Origin: Pontederia crassipes | Taxonomy: Eukaryota; Streptophyta; Magnoliopsida; Commelinales; Pontederiaceae | Assembly: GCA_030549335.1 (NCBI GenBank) | Contig: CM060188.1 | Location: 10,912,001 to 10,976,000 of the forward strand | Reading direction: 5' to 3' | DNA length: 64,000 bases | Made by a program: the position numbers and the translations under genes | Shown: one piece after another, positions 11,419-22,636 of the stretch | How the letters are laid out: each line of letters begins with the position of its first letter | How positions within the stretch are numbered: the first letter of the stretch is position 1 | Notes under the pieces: model-generated | Told to the model about the DNA's origin: nothing | What the model saw: the letters and a program-made list of their open reading frames with translations, nothing else | Database searches by the model: none

Positions 11419-11802
11419 ATGGCCTTCGGCTTCCTCCACCTTCAGGCGCTCACCCACCGCTGGCCGCTGCTCCTGTACTTCGTCACTTGGACGGCCCTCA
11501 TCACGGCCACCGTGGCGGTCGCGGCCTTCACGCCGGAGATGGCGTTCGTGTGGGCGGTCTCACCGGCGTCGTCCTTCCAACGGCCCTGCGGCGAGGGCTC
11601 CGTGAGGCTTCCCTTGGAGGGCTTGCCGGACGAGGTTGTTTGCGTGCCGGCGCACCTCTTCGACCGCTCCGTCCTCGACGTGTTCGTCCCGCCGGTCTTC
11701 GCCGTCATGGTGGTCCTCGTCTCCCTCTGCGTCACCGGAGCCATTGGCTTGTGGGAGTCCGACGAAGGCGAACAAGAAGGCGACGAAGAGAGCATTGGAT
11801 GA
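11419..11802 (+). CDS. Small two-helix membrane protein, plant-conserved, function unknown
   Basis: This is a single-exon gene for 127 residues. The first helix lies at about residues 16-37 (rich in L, T, A and V), and the second at about 83-112. Between them is a loop with two Cys (about 56 and 75) that could pair. The C-terminal tail is short and very acidic. The product looks like an uncharacterised plant membrane-protein family with a W-P-x-L-L-Y start, an F-V-P-P-V-F second helix and a final G-L-W-E; that match is from memory and unverified. GC-rich codon use is typical of intronless monocot genes. The start is the ATG in agcgATGgcc. An overlapping upstream ATG at 11402 opens a different frame and is unlikely to be the start. 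No role is assigned. Confidence 0.78.
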   Translation: MAFGFLHLQALTHRWPLLLYFVTWTALITATVAVAAFTPEMAFVWAVSPASSFQRPCGEGSVRLPLEGLPDEVVCVPAHLFDRSVLDVFVPPVFAVMVVLVSLCVTGAIGLWESDEGEQEGDEESIG

Positions 11803-12482
11803 GATGATCTTGCGGTTAATTAAGAATAATCACCAATGTTCGGCTGCGAATTGCTGTTTCTGGTGGTGCCATCCAAACGCTGACAAATGTATAAAAAATT
11901 GAAACCTGTTTCAGGAAAAGATGCAGTTTCTAGTTGCAGGTCTAATGACCTGATCGATCGCAAGATTCTAACTTCACAAAAAACATTTACAATTTTGCTG
12001 AATTCTATGTTCTGGAACTATGCTTCACTTGGATTGCTTGTGTTAGATCCTATTTCTTGAGATAAAAGAATTAAAATAATAAATATTTTAAACCCCAGTT
12101 AAAACCACTTGCAAAGTTTTTTAGTTTAATTTGTGGGACATTTCTTTTCGTATATATATATTTTTTATTAAGTTTAAAACTAATTTTCCCGAAATTATTT
12201 ATTGAATCAATAAATAAAATTAATCAAAATCAAAATTCGATTATAAATCATTTTAAGGAGTCTGTTCTTATCAAAGCAAACCATTTTTTTTGTCTTTGAA
12301 ACGCATGGCCCGATTTCACTCGGACCAAATCATACCGTCCGATCGTAATTAAACCTTTTTTTAATCGGCAGCCGCCCCGAGATCCCCAAATCCGCCGCCC
12401 CAATTCCTGATCGCCTCCTCCTCTTTCCCCATCTCGTCGATTTTAGTGCGCCCATCTCCGATCGGATCGGAAGGTGTTCGCC
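11803..12482. other. Intergenic: 3' region of the membrane-protein gene and 5' region of the ARF-GAP gene
   Basis: AT-rich spacer up to about 12300, then a GC-rich leader just before the next start codon. I see no convincing TATA box and no extra exon. Confidence 0.5.
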
Positions 12483-15400
12483 ATGGCAGCGGAGGCCACG
12501 GCATCGCGACGGCTGCGGAATCTGCAGGCGCAGCCCGGGAACAAGACGTGCGTGGACTGCGCGCAGAAGAATCCGCAGTGGGCGTCCGTCTCCTACGGCG
12601 TGTTCATGTGCCTCGAGTGCTCCGGCAAGCACCGCGGTCTCGGCGTCCACATCAGCTTCGTCCGATCCGTGACGATGGACGCCTGGTCCGAGATCCAACT
12701 CAAGAAGATGGAGGCCGGGGGCAACGACCGCCTCAACGCGTTTCTCGCCCAGCGCGGGATCCCCAAGGAGACCGACATCGTCGCTAAGTACAACACCCAG
12801 GCCGCCGCAGCCTACCGCGATCGCATCCAGGCCCTGGCCGAGGGCCGCCCTTGGCAGGATCCGCCCGTCATCAAGGAGACGCTTGGTTCGGGTGCAAAAA
12901 GACCGCCTTTGGCTCAGAGTGCTGCGGGGCGTAACAGCTTAACGAGCAACATCAATAGTGGTTGGGACAATTGGGACAACGATGACTATCGATCAACCTC
13001 GGACATGAGGAGGAATCAGTCCGCGGGCGACTTCAGAGCCTCGGGCGGCGGCGGAGGAAATGGGATGCAACACTCGTCGCGATCTAAATCTACACAGGAC
13101 ATCTACACCAAGGCACAGCTGGAGGCGTCGGCTGCAAATAAGGACGATTTTTTTGCCAGGAAGATTGCAGAAAACGAGTCTCGACCTGACGGGATCCCAC
13201 CTTCCCAGGGGGGGAAGTACGTTGGGTTTGGATCGTCTCCACTGCCGCCTTCTGCCAAAAGGAACAATCAACAAGGGGATGTCATGTCTGTTGTTTCTCA
13301 GGTAAAATGATGTGAACTCAAGTTTCGTGAATAACTCTAAAACTTTGTTAATGGTGGTTATTGTCTGTCGCCTCTGGTTACACATGATGACTCACGAATC
13401 AATTTGATTTATTCTGGTTGCATAACTGCAGTGGAATGCCCCAAAAGTATGCATTGAGATTTCTTTTCGACATAATGTAATACAGTACTAGTAGCGTCTA
13501 TATTGATTCACAAATAATGGTTGAATAATTTGCGCTTATTTATAGGCTAGTATGTAAGCAAATACCAAGATTGGGCTTAGAAATGGCTAACAGGAACTAA
13601 CCATATATATTTTGAAATCATGTTGATCATGAGTTCATGACTACTAACTCTTGGTGTGTGTGCAGCACATATATATACATATATATGCATCTCTCAGAAG
13701 AATCAGCGTCTATCTTTTATAGTTCCATGTGCCACAAATGTGGATAGTAGAGGAAAGCATGTTGTTGTTCAGAGTACTTGGAGAGTTTTGTTATCACCTA
13801 GAAGTTGTTTCATTCTAGGGCACTAGTTGACCTGAGACTATATGAGTCCTGGAGACATTGAATATCTTTATTTGTTCTTGTTGCTTAATGCATTGGTTTA
13901 ATTTATCATGTGTTTCTGCAGGGTCTTGGTCGACTTTCCGTGGTTGCTACTGCTGCTGCACAGTCTGCAGCCACTGTTGTTCAAGCAGGAAAAAAGGAGC
14001 TACAATCAAAGGTATTGTTGAACTCTTATGTTTTTTCTTGACTGGGAAGAAAGTTTCTAACATGGTTTCGAAAGGTAAACAAAAGAGATAGGACTTAAAT
14101 ATGGTCATCAGATAGTTGCTCTTTATAATTGTACTTTACCTACAATACATGATTTTAAGCCATGAGAGAGAGTGAGTGAGAGTGAGAGAAATAGAGCTCC
14201 GGCTAACACATGAGATGCCATGAAATACTCAGCGTCACATGGTGCTCGATCAAGTCCTCGACGTGAGATGATCACTGCAGCTTCAGCCTGACATGCCCCA
14301 CTGATCAGCCTGGGAGGTTGAGGTGATGACCCGAAAACCAAAATCCGTTGACTCCAAACCCCTATGTGTGAGAAGGAGAGAGAGAGGGAGGGAGAGTGAG
14401 AGAGGCAAGTTTACCACCCAAAGTTATTCTGGACCGAATTCACTCAGTTTTGGGCTCTAGGGGCTTGAAACTGTCCGAGTTTATGAGTCCAACTCATGAT
14501 TTTAAGAACAAGCTCACATTTATTTGGTCTACTTTTCTTTGAAACGTTATTGGTGTACTTTTACCTCATATGACTTCAGTAACTGTCTTTTACATGTCTT
14601 GGGGACCATACAGTAGTAGCTTCCTAAGACCACTGTCCTTGTGATCTGTTTTCCGCCAGACTTTGTTTTACTAGAAGATCATAGGTAACATGTTAGCGAT
14701 CAAATATTTTGTTTTCCAAATAACAGGCATTCTGTCTCAATAAAAACTTTTTTTAAGCTTTGTTTGGTTGAAGATTCATTAAGGGGAAGGTAATTATGGA
14801 GGGGATGGCAAAGTAGAGGAAGGAAACATAAGATGACATGACATGACTAAAGTAGGGGAAGAAAAGGAAGGGAAGGGAGTGAATGTTAAGTGATAATTTT
14901 ATTTGGCTGAATATGTCCTTTATAAGTTTATTGATATGTTAACTAAATAAGGTCAAATAGGAAAATTCTTTTAATAGTTTTCCTCTCATTTACACCCCAT
15001 TTTGTGGTTGGAAAAAAAACCAGGATGATGAAGGGGAATGGAAGGGACTTTCCCAGTCATTCTTCTCTGTTATAAAATTCAAACAAGGGTAAACTATTGC
15101 CCTCATTTCCCTCCCTCCTCTTTACCTTTCTTTCACCCCAAAGCAAACAAACCCAGCTGAAGCTTAGGGTGGAGAAATTCTGCCAACCTACTGCATAAGG
15201 TCCTTGTGAATATTTTTTGTTGCATGAATGTTTATGGAAGCAGATGTACGTTAGTTTGTTAATACTGAAATAGCACTAGTAAGTGAATGTTATGACAAAA
15301 AGTACACTGGGGATAGTCTTGATTAGGTGTCTATGATTTTAACTTTGACCCAAAGATAGATGGATACTAGTGCAACAATAAACCTTTTGCAGTGCAGCTT

Positions 15401-15983
15401 ATTGGTTAATATTCATAAAAACATTGCACACTCATTTGCTATCCATCACCCACATACATATATTTCTGCATTATCTTCATCATGTCATTGCATTTTGTGC
15501 CAGATGATAGAGGGGGGTTATGATCAGAAAGTCAATGAAACTGTGAGCGTTGTGGCCTCAAAAACTACTGAAATTGGGCATAAGACATGGGGAATCATGA
15601 AGGGTGTAATGGCGTTGGCTTCTCAAAAGGTTGAAGAATACACCAAAGAAGGAGTCAACTGGAAAGGGGATGAATTTCCCGGAAAGGAAAGCGAGAGAAA
15701 TGGTTATTATCAAGAATTTGGAAAGGATAACAAGAGTTGGAATTCGTCTGTGGTGAACTCAAGCAAACAACACAGCTCTGTTAGCTCCTGGGATGATTGG
15801 GATGACAAGGGAACCCAGGAGAAACATGGAAAGGAGGGGACAAAAGGTGGTGATGACTGGGCGGGGTGGGATGATGTTAGAGATGATGATGAATATAACA
15901 GCTACAGTCATAACTCATCGAATAAGGGCACCAATCAGAGTGGAAAATCTGGTTCCTTTTGGACTGAAGGTGGTTTCCTTTGA
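12483..15983 (+). CDS. AGD7: ARF GTPase-activating protein, AGD6/AGD7 type
   Basis: Three exons (12483-13301, 13922-14011, 15504-15983) join in frame through GT-AG sites to 462 residues, close to the usual length of the family. The ArfGAP zinc finger is intact: C23, C26, C43 and C46 in CX2CX16CX2C spacing, with the arginine finger R51. After the roughly 120-residue GAP domain come the conserved G-G-K-Y-V-G-F-G-S block, an Ala/Val-rich amphipathic stretch (exon 2) and the G-I-M-K-G-V-M segment. A Trp/Asp/Gly-rich tail follows. Known role of the family: it stimulates GTP hydrolysis on ARF1 at the Golgi and controls COPI coat cycling. The ATG at 12483 (GCCATGGC context) is preferred over the one nine bases upstream. 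The first exon is much richer in GC than the last. The homologue may be AGD6 or AGD7; one cannot tell which here. Confidence 0.94.
14160..14412. repeat. GA-rich microsatellite blocks in ARF-GAP intron 2
   Basis: Two GA/GTGA-rich tracts (about 14163-14195 and 14370-14405) bracket some 170 bases of unique sequence. They lie in intron 2 of the ARF-GAP gene. Confidence 0.6.
14753..15165. mobile_element. Possible MITE in ARF-GAP intron 2
   Basis: aagctttgtttggttgaag at the left faces ccaaagcaaacaaaccc...gaagctt at the right, an imperfect inverted pair. The interior is purine-rich on the left and pyrimidine-rich on the right, so it would fold back. No coding. The TTTGTTTGG-type end is common in hAT-like MITEs. 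The target duplication is unclear, so this is tentative. Confidence 0.42.
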
Positions 15984-17167
15984 CCTTCCGTGTCTCCTTT
16001 ACATTTTTCCTTTCAAGTGATAAATATAGGAATTCAGAGGTCTGGATGCATATGGTTCTTAACTTAGTTTATACTGCCAACAAAGTCGGCTAGTGTCAAT
16101 TACTCGTCTTCATCACAGTAATTATCTGCGTTTGTATTCTAACATTCGAACTTGTGCTATAGAATTTTTCATGGCACCATCTAGACATTTGTTATAAGCA
16201 GGTAAGTTGCGTTACTAAAGCACTTGATAATTTTCATACGGCTGCAAAGGTTTCGTACCGCACCATTTGTTCCTTGTTTGTATTTTAGAATGTCAATACT
16301 GGAATCACTTTTTTGTCATTTCATATTATTAAAACAATTTCTAATGTGACTGTTTAATTGTTGTTTAAGATAAGGCTTTATTCCTTCCTATTATATCAAA
16401 TGAAGTACATCATATATATCAGATAAAATCTACAATAAATCGAGAATGTACAACATGACAGTACGTTAAGAGGTAAGGCTAAAATATTATTAGAATGATT
16501 TTTTTCTTCTTATAATAGTAAGTTTTCTGTAATAAGCTTTTTTCTCTGGCAATAGTTCTTCTTTGCATCAAATGCTTTCCGGTATTAAAAAGTACGTGAC
16601 ATTAAATCATTCTGCAAGGATGCAGTGTTATGAAATATTAATTTTAAAGAGTAAGAATTTTGATTACGTTACATGTTAGAACCATTGTGATTTACAGGTA
16701 CATGTTTTTTCGTCGATGCTTTACAAGAACATTTTAATACAATGATTATAAATAAAAAAAACACTTTTGATCTTCTGGAAAAGCACAAATATAACCCGTA
16801 CATGAACCATGGGATAAAAAAATTACAAACTTGGTCAACCATCTCAATCCAAATAGGCAAATATAACATACAAAACACATTTTACATGTAAGTGTAGGAT
16901 TAATTCAAATTGCATAAGTAATATAAATAATGAAAGTTACTATCATCCAATTTGTAAGTTACAATAAAATAAATTATGACGGGTGATAATCACCATCAAA
17001 TTAGTGTAAATACAATAATGAAATATTACATATATCATTCTTGTTCACTTTTTTTATTATAAAAGATTAAAATAAATGATATTGCTCCTGAAAAATATGC
17101 TACAGTTGCATTCCAAGAAATGATCCATTTACTTTCCGAAAAAATGATTTAAATGTTTCTTCCATTT
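15984..17167. other. 3' region of the ARF-GAP gene and AT-rich spacer
   Basis: The first few hundred bases are probably the ARF-GAP 3' UTR. The rest is AT-rich with no exon or clear repeat, up to the target duplication of gypsy element 2. Confidence 0.5.
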
Positions 17168-17172
17168 GATTC

Positions 17173-17620
17173 TGACACAGCGCAGGATCAACAAGAGAGG
17201 AATTATCACCTTTAAGATATTCAACAAAATGCACAAACAAATCTTGCAGGAAAATCCTGCACAAGAACAGCAATTAAGGAACGTTGTTCGTCCCTGGATA
17301 CTACTGCTGTAACCAGTAGGTTGTTGTAAAAGACAATAGTTCAGGCATCCGTCAAAGTTTTGCAATCCTTTGAGAAACAAAGGTTGCAGAGAAAGAAAGA
17401 AGCAAGAAACTTTTAAGAGAATAATATCAATCGTGCCTTCTTCCATTAAAACTAACACCCTTTTAAAGATTCATATTCTCTAACAACATAACTAACTGAA
17501 GTCTAAAAGATAACATGGAAAATAAGTTTAAACTAACAACCAATTTAGTTTATCTACTAATCAACTAACTAAAACAAGTCTACCAATATCTGCTGGAACT
17601 TTTATCCTTGTGCTGCATCA
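17173..17620 (-). repeat. 3' LTR of gypsy element 2
   Basis: It matches 21577-22021 along its full length and ends GCTGCATCA at the inner boundary. Next to it, at 17621-17634, lies the complement of a purine tract (gtctctccttcct). Confidence 0.9.
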
Positions 17621-17631
17621 GTCTCTCCTTC

Positions 17632-18575
17632 CTAAAGAGAGCTCGACCTCGAGCTAGTAGTTTCAGCAGCATCAAAATGGTAAGCAAACAAATCAGACAC
17701 ATTAAAAGTAAGAGAGATGCCTAAGCCGTCTAGCAGATCAACAACATAAGCATTGTCACTGATTTTGTGGAGAACACGACATGGACCATATTTTTTGTTC
17801 TTAAGCTTGGAGTAGGTTCCTGCTGGAAATCGTTCCTTTCGTAAGAATACCATGACCAAGTCGCCGACAGCAAATAGCTTGACCTGGCAATGCTTGTCTG
17901 CTGCAACCTTGTATCGTTGATTGGACAATGTAAGTTGTCTCCTTGTTTCATCATGGACCTGTCTAAGATGATGAATGAATTGATCCACATCATGATCAAC
18001 TACCCCTAAAGTTGTGATAGAAACTAGATCTACTGCTTGTCGAGGTAAACGACCATAAACAACCTTGAAGGGAGACTTCCCAGTGCTTCGATTTTGCATA
18101 CTATTGTAGGCGAACTCTGCTTGAGAGAGAATCTAATCCCATAACTTTGGTTTTAAATCACAGAGAGCACGAATCATGTTACCCAGAGACCTGTTAACTA
18201 CCTCTGTTTGTCCATCTGTCTGCGGAAGGCACGTGGTGCTATAGTTCAATGTAGTATCAAATCTGTTCCAGAGGAGGCGCCAGAAGTGTGAGAGAAACTT
18301 GTAGTCTCGGTCTGATGTAATTGACTTGGGTATGCCATGCAGACGTATGACCTCCCGAAAAAATAGATTGGCAATATGTGTTGCATCAGAAGACTTCCTA
18401 CATGGAATGAAATGAGTCATTTTTGAAAAATGATCAACTACGATGAAAACTAAATCATTGCCCCGTTGGGTACGAGGCAATCCAAGGACGAAATCCATGC
18501 TCAACTCCTCCCATGGTGCATCAGACACTGGTAGAGGGGCATACAATCCAGTATTTTGTGAATGCCCTTTAGCAA
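17632..18575 (-). pseudogene. Integrase remnant of gypsy element 2
   Basis: Two open stretches cover the catalytic core and tail: 18546-18133, then, after an in-frame stop at about 18133-18135, 18099-17632. The DDE residues are in place: [14 protein letters not shown] and DGQTEVVN. The tail has S-P-F-K-V-V-Y and the closing V-S-D-L segment. The N-terminal HHCC zinc domain is missing because of the deletion at about 18560-18620. Confidence 0.88.
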
Positions 18576-20032
18576 CTTAAGGTGAATTTTTGTAGGAATG
18601 TTGACTAGCGAGCGTACATCCTGTTAATCTATCTCTGAGTGTTTAGGTGTTTAAGGGCTTGATGATCAGTGAATAGGATGAATTCTCTCTGAATGAGATA
18701 GTGTTCCCAATACCTTAAGGATCGAATGATGGCGAATAACTCGAGTTCATATGTTGTCCATTTCTTTCTATCATCAGATAGCTTCTCACTGAAGAAGGCA
18801 ATAGGTCGCTTCTCTTGAGATAGAACAACCCCAATACTAATTATTGATGCATCACATTCAATCGTGAAGACCTTCTCAAAGTATGGCAATGCTAAAACAG
18901 GTGTTGTTGTTAAGCGTTCTTTGATTAGTGCAAAACTAGCCTCAGCCTCAGCTCCCCAATCGAACTTCCCTCTCTGGAGACACTGTGTTATGGGTGCCAT
19001 CAAGGTGCTGAAATTACGAATAAATCGTCTGTAGAAAGTTGCCAACCCATGAAAACTCCGAACTTCACTAACGGTTTTCGGTGTTGGCCATGACTTGATC
19101 ACCTGTACTTTCTGTTCATCCACACGAATACCTTCTGCACATACAATGTAGCCTAAAAATAGGAAGCTGGTTGTCGCGAAAGTGCACTTCTTTAAATTGA
19201 CATACAGCTGATGTTGTTGTAGTGTAGCTAGAACTTCTCGTAGGTGTTCGAGGTGCTCATCTGGGTTCTTGCTGTAGATTAGGATGTCATCAAAATAAAC
19301 AACAACAAATTTTCCAATTAATGGTTTTAATATCTGATTCATTAGCCTCATGAATGTGCTGGGTGAGTTGGAGAGTCCAAATGGCATAACGAGCCATTCA
19401 TATAGTCCTTCCTTTGTCTTAAATGTCATTTTCCATTCGTCGCCTACGTCAATACGAATTTGATGATAACCACTACGTAGGTCCTGCTTAGAAAATAAGC
19501 GTGCTCCACTAAGCATATCCAGCATATTGTCCAAACGTGGAATAGGGAAGCGATATTTAATAGTTATCCGATTGACAGCTCGGCTATAAATGCACATACG
19601 CCAAGAACCATTCTTCTTTGGCACCAACAATGCTGGAACTACACAAGGGCTAAGGCTTTCCCTCACAAAGCCTTTGTCCAATAGTTCTTCAACCTGTTCT
19701 TGCAGAATTTTATGTTCTCTGGGACTCATACGATAATGGGGCATGTTTGGAAGGGATGCACCTGGGATGAGGTCGATTCGATGCTGGATAGCCCGCTTAG
19801 GTGGAAGTCCTGCAAGTAGTTCTTCTAGAATCACATCAGCAAACTCTTTTAATAGCGCAGACACCTCATGTGAGAGTTCAAGTTGTTGCTTCTCACTCTG
19901 TAATAAGAATATTACAGCAAAGAACAACCCCACATCTCTGACTTCGGTGGCAAGCTCCCGTTGGCTAGTAATCAGAAAATTATTCTTCTCCACTTGAGCT
20001 TCATGATTCATTCTCCCCATTGTTGGCATCAA
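18560..20032 (-). pseudogene. Reverse transcriptase-RNase H of gypsy element 2
   Basis: A long open stretch of 467 codons (20032-18629) carries the reverse transcriptase, with the palm motif YFDD. It also carries most of RNase H, with T-I-E-C-D-A-S in place and E-L-E-L-F-A. It then runs into stops and the deletion junction. This is the best-preserved coding part of the element. Confidence 0.9.
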
Positions 20033-20074
20033 AGAGGTCCGATATTCGTCCTTCTCAAAAGTGTAAATGTTTTC

Positions 20075-20368
20075 TCACCCAAAATACGTTGAATTTACGT
20101 CAAACTGCCATGGACGTCCCAAGATTAGGTGGCATGCATCCATGTCTAACACGTCACAGAGAATGACATCCTGGTAACGCCTACCAATGGAAAGTGGTAT
20201 TCTACAAGTAAGTGTGACTTGTTGCATGATGCCCTTTTGTATCCAGCCAACTCGATAAGGTGCAGGATGTGGTTCAGTTGGCAATTGTAGTTGATCAACC
20301 ATCTTCTTGGAGACGATGTTCTCAGAATTTCCACTATCTATAATTACTTCACATAGTCTTCCTTGCAC
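20075..20368 (-). pseudogene. Aspartic protease remnant of gypsy element 2
   Basis: The active-site triplet is D-S-G near the start, followed by the conserved I-L-G-R-P-W segment. The DTG-to-DSG variant is common in plant gypsy proteases. It is separated from the reverse transcriptase by a stop near 20072. Confidence 0.8.
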
Positions 20369-20534
20369 AGTGCACCTTGTGCAAAATATCTTATGGCACT
20401 AGTTGGATTCTTCCTTCTTGGGAGCCTATAGTAGGCGTTGCACCACACAAGCTAAAGGCTCTCCTTCATCATCCCCATAGGAAACTTCATTGCTCTCATC
20501 TTTTGGGATGGTGTCGTCACTTTTCTCTTCATTT

Positions 20535-21509
20535 TCATATTAATTGCCGACACTCATTGCATCGATGTCCTGGTTGACGACATTTGTAATAAATAATCGG
20601 GTCAGGCTTGGCATATGGGTTGGGCGCCCTTTTGGGTGCTACATTAGATGCGTTGGCATTCAAAGGAGCAAACTTGGGAGGGAGAGTCCCTCCATATGTC
20701 TTTGCACGAGCCACTACTTCAGGAATTGTGTTTGCTTGAGCATTATTTCCTCGCATTATGAGTTTTGTGCCTTTGTCCATTTGACGTTCAACCTTCTATG
20801 CCAGATATATAGTTTCTGCTAGTGTGTAAGTAGTATACATTTCAACACGCTCCTTGATTGCAGGTCGAAGACCCCAAACAAACTTAGCAATCTGTTGATT
20901 TTTTGGAAGTGACAGGTTGTTGCGAGATGATAACCTATAGAATTCTGTTGCATAAGCACCAACGGATTTTTCATCTTGGCTGCAATCTTGCCATTGGTGA
21001 TATAGTACTTGCTCGAAGTCTGGTGGTAGGAACCGACTACGAAGGAGTTGCTTCATCTTGGCCCATGTCTGCACAGGTGGTTTGTCAAGATGGCGCCTTG
21101 ATGCTTGTTGTTGCTTCCACCATGCTGAAGCCCCACCTTTAAGTTTATAGGTTACCAAGATGACTCTTTTGGCCTCAGGAATTTCCATATACTCAAAGAA
21201 GCGCTCGACCTCCTCAATCCAATTAAGAAAATCTTCAATGTGTAGTTGTCCACCGAAACTTGGAATATCCATCTTCATTTTGTACTCATATGGTTTCTGT
21301 TGACTTTGTTGGTGTCGTGGAACCTGCTGCTCATCTTCACCGCTATCTTCAAAGTATTCTTGGTGTTTTGATGACTGCCTAACCTCATTTGTTTCAGGCT
21401 TCTTCATGAGTTGGCCAATCATAGCTGTAAGTTCTTGAATTTGCAAGGACATCTCATCAAATCTGTTGCTGAGTTTGTCAAATTTAGCGTGAGATGGAGT
21501 TCCACTCAT
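20535..21509 (-). pseudogene. gag remnant of gypsy element 2
   Basis: 21509-20796 encodes the gag core, with W-W-K-Q and R-F-L-P motifs. It is followed after a stop by 20780-20535, which ends in a Cys/His knuckle-like segment. Stops separate it from the protease. Confidence 0.88.
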
Positions 21510-21563
21510 GTTGATAAAGCAGCAACCTACTACCTGTCAGTAGAAAAAAATTTCCTCTTGCAA

Positions 21564-21574
21564 CTCTGATACCA
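21564..21574 (-). other. Primer-binding site of gypsy element 2
   Basis: On the minus strand this reads TGGTATCAGAG, two bases inside the 5' LTR. It is the initiator tRNA-Met type and fixes the orientation. Confidence 0.88.
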
Positions 21575-21576
21575 CT

Positions 21577-22021
21577 TGATGTAGCACAGGATTAACAAGA
21601 GAGGAATTATCACCTTTGAGATACTCAACAAAAGGCACAAACAAATCTTGCAGAGAAATCTTGCACAAGAGCAACAATTAAGGAACGTTGTTCGTCCCTG
21701 GATACTACTACTCTAAGTAGGCTGTTGTAAAAGACAACAGTTCAGGCGACCCGCCAAAGTTCTGCAATCCTTTGAGGAACACAGGTTGCAGAGAAAGAAG
21801 AAACAAGCAACTTTTAAGAGAACAATATCAATCGTGCCTTCTTTCATTAAAACTAACACCCTTTTAAAGGTTCATATTCTCTAACAATATAACTAATTTA
21901 AGTCTAAAAGATAACATGGAAAATAAGTTTAAACTAACAACTAATTTAATTTATCTACTAATCAACTAACTAAAACAAGTCTACCAATATCTGTTGGAAC
22001 TTTTATCCTTGTGCTGCATCA
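21577..22021 (-). repeat. 5' LTR of gypsy element 2
   Basis: It begins TGATG and ends CATCA in plus orientation, next to the GATTC target duplication on the outer side. It includes a TTTAAAAGG word that could serve as the TATA box on the minus strand. Confidence 0.9.
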
Positions 22022-22026
22022 GATTC

Positions 22027-22636
22027 CATCGTGAATGATTCAGTTTGGTTTAACTTCACTGGCATCGAATTGGAAAAAAAATTGAACTGGGAAAAGATTA
22101 GGAACCGAGGAAAAATTCAACTCAAACTCAAAATAAGAAAGACGACAAAATAGGAAAGGGAAAACGATTTTTTTAAAAAAAGTAAAGGGAGGGAAAGAAT
22201 TTGGACATATTTCAGACAGAAAACATATAAAAACGGTAAAATAAAAAAAAGTAGAAGAAGGAAAAAATGCTAAAGAAAAGTAAAGGAGAGGAAAAGAATT
22301 TGAACTTGGTTTTAAAAATGGTAAGCGTTACAAATTGATTTAGAAGGAAATGAAAAAGATGTGTTAAAAAATGATTAATAGTAAAAAAGGATTGTGTTTT
22401 GAAAAAAAGATATCGCCCCGACCGAACTATACATTTCAATTTTCATGTTTTGAAAAAAATTCCTAATTTAATACTAAGATGTATCCCGTGTGACGCGCAA
22501 AAATACAATAACATAATTTATTATTCTATTTGAATGAAAAATATATATGTGCATATAATCTAATGACTTCTCTTTTTCTATTTTATTTTCAACATCCTTA
22601 GAAAATAATATAAGTAAACATATCAAATTTGAATAA
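22027..22636. other. AT-rich spacer, no gene
   Basis: A- and purine-rich DNA between gypsy element 2 and the LINE. I see no exon or clear repeat structure. Confidence 0.5.

Larger units (their letters stand above)
17168..22026 (-). mobile_element. Ty3/gypsy LTR retrotransposon (element 2), minus strand
   Basis: The element is flanked by a perfect 5-bp duplication GATTC (17168-17172 and 22022-22026). LTRs are 17173-17620 and 21577-22021. The right copy begins TGATG and ends CATCA, a 5-bp inverted end; the left copy's outer end has decayed to TGACA. On the minus strand the order is 5' LTR (right), Met-type primer site, gag, protease, reverse transcriptase/RNase H, integrase, purine tract, 3' LTR (left). 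The LTRs differ by only about one base in every dozen or so by eye, so it is younger than element 1. Stops, shifts and an internal deletion between RNase H and integrase (near 18560-18620) make it non-autonomous. Small size and short LTRs suggest a Reina-like chromovirus; this is inference. Confidence 0.94.

Noticed and set aside
11442..11795. 117-codon minus-strand frame
   Set aside because: Antisense to the small membrane-protein gene; Ser/Thr-rich from GC-rich codons.
12993..13385. 130-codon minus-strand frame
   Set aside because: Antisense shadow of ARF-GAP exon 1.
15360..15503. Upstream extension of the last ARF-GAP exon to an ATG at 15360
   Set aside because: The acceptor at 15503 joins in phase to exon 2 and matches the family; the extension is intron.
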